From the NCBI RefSeq assembly GCF_009901585.1, contig NZ_WXYO01000008.1, positions 62,001-126,000 of the forward strand: 64,000 bases of DNA, given 5' to 3'. Below are positions 58,784-64,000 of this stretch, piece after piece. Source of the stretch: Poritiphilus flavus. GTDB lineage: Bacteria; Bacteroidota; Bacteroidia; Flavobacteriales; Flavobacteriaceae. The notes below the pieces were generated by a model, which was not told the DNA's origin, did not search any database, and was given only the letters and a program-made list of their open reading frames with translations. The position numbers were made by a program, and so were the translations under genes. Position 1 is the first letter of the stretch. Every line of letters starts with the position of its first letter.

Positions 58784-60176
58784 TACGTATTTCTTCAATT
58801 ACCTTTGCGTCTATCCAATAAATATCCTGATCACTGGTATAGAGCAGGTATTTTCCATCTGCGGTCACGAAAGGACAAAGCTCGTGATGTTCGCTATTTA
58901 CCCTTTCCCCCATGTTAACTGATTGAGACCAACCACCGTCTGCCTGCTTGAAACTGATGTACAGATCACCCCGGCCCAATCCATCGGGACGCATGGCACA
59001 AAAGATCAGGTATCTTTCCCCTGGATCCACAAAGACATCCGCTTCGTATTCTGAAGTATTTACAGAATCCTCCAGGGCCACCGCTTCCTGAAACTCCCCG
59101 TTGATCATTTTTGAATAATAGATATCATAATCGGATTGCTTTCGTTCTTCGGGAGCATTGGAATTAGATGAGAAGTACATGCTGCCATCTGTGGTGAACG
59201 AAATGTAGTACTCATTGCCGTCTGAATTGATATTCGGACCGGCGTTTATGGGATCGGACCAGGCAGCTCCATTGCGCTCAACAAACCAGATGTCGTGATC
59301 CTTAAGTTCTCCCTTGCCGTCCATGGCCCTTTCAGATATAAAATACAGCCGTTGCTCGTCCGGGGAAAGAAATGGATCGTTATAGCCATAACGCTCGTGT
59401 GAAAGTATGGTTTCCGGCGCAGTCCAGCGGTTATCCACGAGCTGGGAATAACGGATCTCGTTTTTACCATTAACATCCACCCCATAGTAGAATTCGGTAT
59501 TATCCACATTGAAGACCGATCCGAATTCAGACTCCTCTGTGGAGATAAAATTAGGTGCAAAAAGTTTAGCGGTTAAGCCCGGAGGATCCTGGCCCATATG
59601 TGCTCCCTTCATTTCAAAGACCCGAACTTTACTCTCGTCTGCCCCATTGGAAACCAGCCATTCGGAGATGCTTGTCGCGGCTGTTCTTCGGGAAATTTCC
59701 AGGGGAGTACTTCCGCGCTCATTAGGGGTATTGAGATCAGCCCCGTATGTTGCCAGTTTTTGGACAAAGGAGAGGTTCCTGTTCAAAATGGCCCTTTCCA
59801 TAAGGGAAGGCCCGTAGCGTTTTGCCCATCCATTATCCTCCAGTAATCCTGTCAGCATCTCAAAATAAGTGTCGTTATTGAACTGCACAGCCACATGAAG
59901 AGGTGTTTTACCTTCGTTATCCTCCGAAAGGATCTCTATTCCCTGGTCGATCAGGAAATCAAAAACTTCTTTCTGACGGCAGGCCACAGCCCAGTGTAAC
60001 AAAGATCTTCCACGCATATCCCGAACGTTGATGGAAGTGTCTTTTAGCAATGAATCCAACCTCGTAATATCCCCATTGCAGGCTGTTCTTTGAATATTCT
60101 GGGCATGGGTATAGTTTGTAAAAAGTATTGAAAATACAAGCAGGAGAAAGCGGTATTTCTTAATTCCTGCTTGCAT
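58770..60176 (-). CDS. Exported ankyrin-repeat and PD40-propeller fusion protein
   Basis: A 468-residue protein. After a signal peptide (YRFLLLVFSILFTNYTHAQ) come four or five ankyrin repeats (about 20-175, for example MRGRSLLHWAVACRQKEVFDFLIDQG, GKTPLHVAVQ and RGSTPLEISRR), then PD40 repeats forming a partial beta-propeller (about 200-460; NDPFLSPDEQRLYFISE and ADVFVDPGERYLIFCAMRPDG). Both halves are protein-binding folds. No enzyme site seen. The ATG at 60176 is preferred to a frame reaching 60224. First gene of the group with the DinB and hydrolase genes. Confidence 0.87.
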   Translation of the reverse strand: MQAGIKKYRFLLLVFSILFTNYTHAQNIQRTACNGDITRLDSLLKDTSINVRDMRGRSLLHWAVACRQKEVFDFLIDQGIEILSEDNEGKTPLHVAVQFNNDTYFEMLTGLLEDNGWAKRYGPSLMERAILNRNLSFVQKLATYGADLNTPNERGSTPLEISRRTAATSISEWLVSNGADESKVRVFEMKGAHMGQDPPGLTAKLFAPNFISTEESEFGSVFNVDNTEFYYGVDVNGKNEIRYSQLVDNRWTAPETILSHERYGYNDPFLSPDEQRLYFISERAMDGKGELKDHDIWFVERNGAAWSDPINAGPNINSDGNEYYISFTTDGSMYFSSNSNAPEERKQSDYDIYYSKMINGEFQEAVALEDSVNTSEYEADVFVDPGERYLIFCAMRPDGLGRGDLYISFKQADGGWSQSVNMGERVNSEHHELCPFVTADGKYLLYTSDQDIYWIDAKVIEEIRNAQD

Positions 60177-60281
60177 CGTGATGGGGCTCTGGGCCTGATC
60201 AGGACCCATGCTATGTTGTGGCATGTTGTTTGCTAATTAGGGATTCCTAAATTTAGGGATTTTTTGAGAGGCGAACGAAAA

Positions 60282-60776
60282 TTAGTCTTTGGGTGGTTGC
60301 CTCAGGGCTTCATCCACCTCAGTGACTGTTTCAACCTCCAGGATCTCAATCCACTTACCATTGATTTGAGTATATATGCCGGTTCCTACTCCTGAATAGG
60401 CTGGGCCCTGGCCCATAGGATATAACTTCCATGCAAAGTGCACCATGACCACCTCTTCTGAAAGCATTTGTAGCTTTAGTTCCGGGATCACCATCCGCTT
60501 ATTGGGAAACTGTTCAAATACTGCCTGGAAACGTTCTCTTAAGGCCTCTTGTCCCTTATAAATGCCGTCCGTACCGTACATTCTGACTTCCGGGGCAAAA
60601 TTGGCCAGGAATAGATCCAGATCCCCCTGATTGAATGCCTCAATGGTAGACAGGAATAGCTCCTGTACCGGATGATTGTCCTCCGGATCTTTGTCTTTGG
60701 TTGTGTGGTTAACCTGACCACAGGAATAAATGTGAAGCAATGCAAAGCAACATCCAAATAATAATTTAGTTCTCAT
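60282..60776 (-). CDS. NTF2-like lipoprotein
   Basis: A 164-residue protein with a probable lipoprotein signal (LLFGCCFALLHIYSC) and a SnoaL-like domain: TIEAFNQGDLDLFLANFAPEVRMYGTDGIYKGQEALRERF and VMVHFAWKLYPMGQ. The closing WIEILEVETVTEV is typical. Function unknown. Its upstream region holds the direct repeats at 60904-60933, about 130 bases before its start, so it is a candidate target of the LytTR gene beyond. Confidence 0.83.
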   Translation of the reverse strand: MRTKLLFGCCFALLHIYSCGQVNHTTKDKDPEDNHPVQELFLSTIEAFNQGDLDLFLANFAPEVRMYGTDGIYKGQEALRERFQAVFEQFPNKRMVIPELKLQMLSEEVVMVHFAWKLYPMGQGPAYSGVGTGIYTQINGKWIEILEVETVTEVDEALRQPPKD

Positions 60777-60903
60777 GATTAATGCAGTTTTAAATGTTAA
60801 GATTCGATAGGTCTCTGCTGGTCTTGCTAGCAGAAATCCAACTGCAAATACAGGAAAACCAGCCCTTTATCAAAGGTCTTTATGGTGAGTAGCCATATAA
60901 ACC

Positions 60904-60933
60904 AGTGAGTGACCCCTTAAACGGAGTGAGCGG
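60904..60933 (+). promoter_or_regulatory. Direct-repeat site with LytTR-like geometry
   Basis: AGTGAGTGA (60904-60912) and AGTGAGCGG (60925-60933) have a 21-base period with a 12-base spacer. A weaker third copy GGTGAGTAG starts at 60884. The consensus with the site at 7421-7450 is A-R-TGAG-Y-G-R. It lies between the orphan LytTR gene and the NTF2-like lipoprotein gene. Confidence 0.45.
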
Positions 60934-60965
60934 TTTTACAAATCATCGACAGTGAAGACGAAAAC

Positions 60966-61802
60966 CTAATCTATCTTGATCAGCTTTCGGATCGTTGGAG
61001 AATAACTTTTGCTGCTGGTTACAGCGGGTAATGAAGTCTGACTAAACAGGATCAGATAGCGGCCGTTAAGGTGAGGTTTTATTTGTTTGATATGACCAGA
61101 ATTAACGATGTACTTGCGGTGTACCCTGGAGAATTCGATTCCCAGTCTTTTTTCAAGAAACCCCAGGGAGTAATCGCAAAGCTTTTTGTCCCCGTTTTGG
61201 TCGTACACAAAAGAATAGTTGTCATATGCCTCAAAGTACACCACTTCCTGTATGGGGATTAACAGTATATTTTCACCCTGCTTTACCGGGATACTGGAAA
61301 TTGACTGTTCGGACTGTGAGGAAGTCTCTTCGTTTGTGGAACTTTCCTGATCATCAGACTGCTCTTTCGATGTGGTAGCATCTGAAACCGGTAAAAGTTG
61401 TTTGTTCATAAAAAAAGCAAACCCTAATACTGATGAGATCACCGCGTTGAACAAATACATTTTTCCACTGGAAAACGGCTTATAGGATTCACTTTGAAAT
61501 ATTGCAGAACGGATCAAATGCTCTACTTCCGTCGCCAGTATACCTGCCAGGCAAAAGACCAGGAAGATCAGGAGATACTGTTGCCAAACCGCATGGAATT
61601 TATGCCTGAACCATGCCTTGTTCAAGCCAATTATCACCAGGGTATACCCGATTATAAAGCTTGTGGAGAGGGATTGAATGCTCCATTGAACCCAATTCAG
61701 CTGACCGTTCATAAGGTAGTTGGCCGTGCCAATACCCAAGCCTACCAATACGATATGGGGAAAAAACCTGTTCGCTTTTTTCAAGTCGAAATGAGGTGCC
61801 AT
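60966..61802 (-). CDS. Membrane-anchored LytTR transcriptional regulator without receiver domain
   Basis: A 278-residue protein with four membrane helices in its N-terminal half (about residues 15-33, 42-60, 75-95, 112-128), an acidic Ser/Glu/Gln-rich linker (about 140-170) and a C-terminal LytTR domain (IPIQEVVYFEAYDNYSFVY, FSRVHRKYIVNSGHIKQI). It has no receiver or kinase, so it must sense and regulate through the membrane by itself. The ATG at 61802 is chosen over 61841, which would put the leader hairpin in the gene. Co-directional with DUF6090 upstream. Confidence 0.88.
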   Translation of the reverse strand: MAPHFDLKKANRFFPHIVLVGLGIGTANYLMNGQLNWVQWSIQSLSTSFIIGYTLVIIGLNKAWFRHKFHAVWQQYLLIFLVFCLAGILATEVEHLIRSAIFQSESYKPFSSGKMYLFNAVISSVLGFAFFMNKQLLPVSDATTSKEQSDDQESSTNEETSSQSEQSISSIPVKQGENILLIPIQEVVYFEAYDNYSFVYDQNGDKKLCDYSLGFLEKRLGIEFSRVHRKYIVNSGHIKQIKPHLNGRYLILFSQTSLPAVTSSKSYSPTIRKLIKID

Positions 61803-61829
61803 ATTTCTTTTACCTAAATGAGCGGTTTG

Positions 61830-61852
61830 AGCCGGTTCCAAGAGAACCGGCT
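61830..61852. promoter_or_regulatory. Hairpin in the leader of the orphan LytTR gene
   Basis: AGCCGGTTC-CAAGA-GAACCGGCT, nine perfect pairs, 28 bases upstream of the ATG at 61802. A single copy of the repeat-site motif (AATGAGCGG, 61817-61825) lies between hairpin and start. It could be an operator or a structured leader. Confidence 0.4.
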
Positions 61853-61899
61853 GTTTAAAAGTAAGGATTTTATATGGGTAAAGCTGTGGTTTTTACGGC

Positions 61900-62676
61900 T
61901 TAGCTTTGCCCGTCCGTCCGACTTACAACAGAAGGATATTGGTTTTCAATAAGGTCTTTGATAGATTGGATAAGGTTTAAGTTGGCATTGATCACCTGTA
62001 GCTGGCCAACAGAATCCGCGAAGATCACGGATAATATGTTCTCAAACTCCCTGGAGGCAAGTAAATCCGTATGTAATGTTTTGTGCCTGCTGGGCGGTAC
62101 CTTTAGCCCGTATTCCAGGAGCAGGGTTTTTAGTGGGTAATTTTTCATAAAATAAGGCAAGATCAACAGCTTAAAATCGTCTTCCGCATACCGGTAATAT
62201 AGGGCTGCCTCATCAATGGAAGTTTTATAGTCAGATAACCTATACTGTAGCTCAGTAGATGTTATAAGATCTATCTGTTCTGACCCCAATACGCGTTCCA
62301 GATCGGCCTTGATAGGGGTATAGGGAGGAAACAGAAATGCCTGAATCATTATGGAGTCAAAAGTACTGGCGGTTATAGTTTGCACTTCGCGGGAAGTATG
62401 TTCCATAAGGGTGGTAGCCGATAAAGTTCGTTTTTCAATTTCTGCCAGGATGTTCTGACTATACTCCAGGTTTTGGTCTAGTTCAGTGTATATGTTTTGC
62501 ACCACCTGCCTTTCCTTTTTGCGATCTATCCTGGACTCATTCCAGTTATTCAGTTGCAAGGCGATCAGTATCCCTATGACCACCAGGAAAATCTCCCCCA
62601 GGGCGTACAAAAGGTATTTGCGGAGTTTGTTTTCGTGAAGCAATTGCTGTCTGATCCTGCGGAAGAATTTGATCAT
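61900..62676 (-). CDS. DUF6090 membrane protein
   Basis: A 258-residue protein with a single N-terminal membrane helix (YLLYALGEIFLVVIGILIALQLNNW) after a basic stretch (FFRRIRQQLLHENK). The rest is a largely helical periplasmic domain with a coiled-coil tendency. This N-terminus is diagnostic for DUF6090, a family common in Flavobacteriia, often in tandem copies and without known function. Here there is a single copy. Confidence 0.88.
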   Translation of the reverse strand: MIKFFRRIRQQLLHENKLRKYLLYALGEIFLVVIGILIALQLNNWNESRIDRKKERQVVQNIYTELDQNLEYSQNILAEIEKRTLSATTLMEHTSREVQTITASTFDSIMIQAFLFPPYTPIKADLERVLGSEQIDLITSTELQYRLSDYKTSIDEAALYYRYAEDDFKLLILPYFMKNYPLKTLLLEYGLKVPPSRHKTLHTDLLASREFENILSVIFADSVGQLQVINANLNLIQSIKDLIENQYPSVVSRTDGQS

Positions 62677-62800
62677 GGGTTGGCGGTGTTGGTTGTTGCG
62701 AAGGAATACTGACCCTTATAATATGTCAAATCTATAAAGATTTTTTAAGTTAAGGACTTAGCACTCCAAAGCGGGCAGATCAGATTAAAAATCAACCGAT

Positions 62801-63733
62801 TCACCTCATCCAGACCGGGCTGGTCTCTGACTGGTGTTCTTTTCCGATAATATCTTTGTAGAGCTCCGGCCTTCGGGCGTTCTTGTATCTCCAACCTCCG
62901 GAGAGGGATAACTTGTCCTTGGTGATCTTAGCGATTGCAATGTCGTCATCAAAGGACCTGACCTCCGTTAGTACCTCCCCATAGGGGTCTAAGATCATGG
63001 AATTACCATTTTTAAGATGTTCACCATCGTATCCGATGGGGTTGGTAAAGGCGTAATAAACCCCATTGTCATAGGCCCTTCCCGGTAGCCAGCGCATCAG
63101 CCAGCGCCTGCCCTTGGGTCCGTCAAATTCCAATCTAAGGGAAACGGGGTCCTTCTCACGGTTTTGCCAGAGTTCGTCGGCTACAAATCCCCTTCCTGGC
63201 ATGGCAGATGGGGTACAGCCGGTAACATGGGGCGCAAAGATGATCTCAGCACCCAAAAGACTGGTTGCCCGGACATTTTCTATTACGTTATTGTCGTAGC
63301 AGATCAGGATACCACATTTCCATCCAAGTAAGTCAAATACACAATAGTCATCTCCGGCAGACATATATTTACTGATAAAGGGATGGATTTTACGGTATTT
63401 GGCGACCAAATCTCCCTGGTTGACACAGACATAAGTATTGTAGATCTTTCCGTTTGATCTTTCCACCAGGCCTGCCAGAATCGGTAGTTCGAACTCTTTG
63501 GAGATGGCCATTAACTGCCGGGTGCTCTCACCCTGCGGTACCTCCTCCGCAAGGGTAGTAATTTCTTCCAGACTGAGGTCTTTGGTATAAGTATAGGCCG
63601 TGATAGACATTTCGTGAAAACTGATCAGATCTGCCCCACCGTCCCTGGCTTTTTTGGTCAATTCCCGGATCACTGAAAGATTATAGGCTTTATCTCCGTC
63701 TTTTGGTTCAAATTGGGCTACTGCTAAATTCAT
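62801..63733 (-). CDS. Nitrilase-superfamily carbon-nitrogen hydrolase
   Basis: A 310-residue cytosolic amidase-type enzyme. The catalytic triad is visible: E41 (SFHEMSIT), K115 (YRKIHPF) and C145 (GILICYDNNV). Other features are AGLVERSNGKIYNTY and NGNSMILDPYGEVL. The superfamily hydrolyses nitriles, amides or carbamoyl compounds; HPF and PHVTG suggest an amidase or N-carbamoyl hydrolase branch, but the substrate cannot be named. Followed by nothing on the same strand for 124 bases. Confidence 0.88.
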   Translation of the reverse strand: MNLAVAQFEPKDGDKAYNLSVIRELTKKARDGGADLISFHEMSITAYTYTKDLSLEEITTLAEEVPQGESTRQLMAISKEFELPILAGLVERSNGKIYNTYVCVNQGDLVAKYRKIHPFISKYMSAGDDYCVFDLLGWKCGILICYDNNVIENVRATSLLGAEIIFAPHVTGCTPSAMPGRGFVADELWQNREKDPVSLRLEFDGPKGRRWLMRWLPGRAYDNGVYYAFTNPIGYDGEHLKNGNSMILDPYGEVLTEVRSFDDDIAIAKITKDKLSLSGGWRYKNARRPELYKDIIGKEHQSETSPVWMR

Positions 63734-63762
63734 GGTACAGGGTTGTTTATGTGTTGTGCAAG

Positions 63763-64000
63763 TTAGTCTATCAGATCATCTGTAATTACTAAAGTGTACT
63801 CATATCGGTTTACAGACGGCTCATTAAAGATCCATAGAGCATCGTCGAGTGGTTCCTGATCATAGACCAGGATAAAATCATCTCCATCGGTTCTGTACAG
63901 TTTGATGTCTTCAAAAATAAGGGATTCCGAGGGTACTACGGGTTCTGTGACTGAATTAAGGGTACTTCCTATGGATACCTCGGATTGACTTTCCAAGTCT
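63763..64000 (-). CDS. Hypothetical protein, 5' end cut by the window
   Basis: The frame is open from the window edge to a stop at 63763, about 79 codons (sequence continues ...LESQSEVSIGSTLNS, ending YTLVITDDLID). The apparent first codon at 63996 is a TTG and the frame runs on past it, so the true start is beyond the window. The visible part is acidic and beta-rich, with no motif. It precedes the nitrilase gene by 29 bases on the same strand and may be co-transcribed with it. Confidence 0.5.
   Translation of the reverse strand, partial: DLESQSEVSIGSTLNSVTEPVVPSESLIFEDIKLYRTDGDDFILVYDQEPLDDALWIFNEPSVNRYEYTLVITDDLID

Overview
This window looks like part of the chromosome of a marine Flavobacteriaceae (Bacteroidota). 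The reasons are two PorP/SprF-type proteins, a large adhesin with a gliding-motility-type (type B) C-terminal secretion domain, DUF6090 and DUF4212 proteins, LytS/LytTR two-component systems, and several promoter-like sites matching the Bacteroidota pattern TTG-N17-23-TAnnTTTG. I see no rRNA, tRNA, CRISPR array or intact insertion sequence. The genus cannot be fixed from the sequence alone.

Layout. 1-7.4 kb: housekeeping and envelope genes (MscS channel, thioredoxin-domain protein, dodecin, Nfu-type Fe-S protein, an orphan SprF-like protein, a VWA lipoprotein). 7.5-12.2 kb: a LytS/LytTR pair, a gamma carbonic anhydrase and fabD. 12.3-18.9 kb: a three-gene surface locus (1203-residue modular adhesin, SprF-like partner, OmpA/PD40/TPR protein). 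19-23 kb: acetate uptake and activation (DUF4212, sodium:solute symporter, acetyl-CoA synthetase). 23-26.2 kb: Nramp-like transporter, SanA-like protein, esterase. 26.2-35.4 kb: a complete D-glucuronate system in two divergent arms. uxaC, a LacI-type regulator, uxuA and an SDR fructuronate reductase lie on the minus strand. kdgK, kdgA and a three-subunit TRAP transporter lie on the plus strand. A perfect 28-bp palindrome sits in the divergent promoter region.

35.4-51.2 kb is an accessory zone. It holds small enzymes and lipoproteins, two ParDE-like toxin-antitoxin modules and five intergenic loci built from a mosaic of related hairpin repeats. Paired copies keep their base pairing through compensatory changes but do not keep a reading frame. 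These repeats are the least explained element of the window and its best candidate for something undescribed. I saw none of them in the first 35 kb or the last 12.7 kb.

51.2-64 kb: serine hydrolase, a second LytS/LytTR pair, a lipoprotein with an acidic export-signal-like stretch, a Crp/Fnr-NTF2-DoxX cluster, an ankyrin/PD40-DinB-hydrolase cluster, a membrane-anchored orphan LytTR regulator, a DUF6090 protein and a nitrilase-family amidohydrolase. Two intergenic sites 53 kb apart carry the same 9-bp motif as direct repeats with a 21-bp period. This is the geometry expected of LytTR-protein binding sites, and both lie close to LytTR genes.
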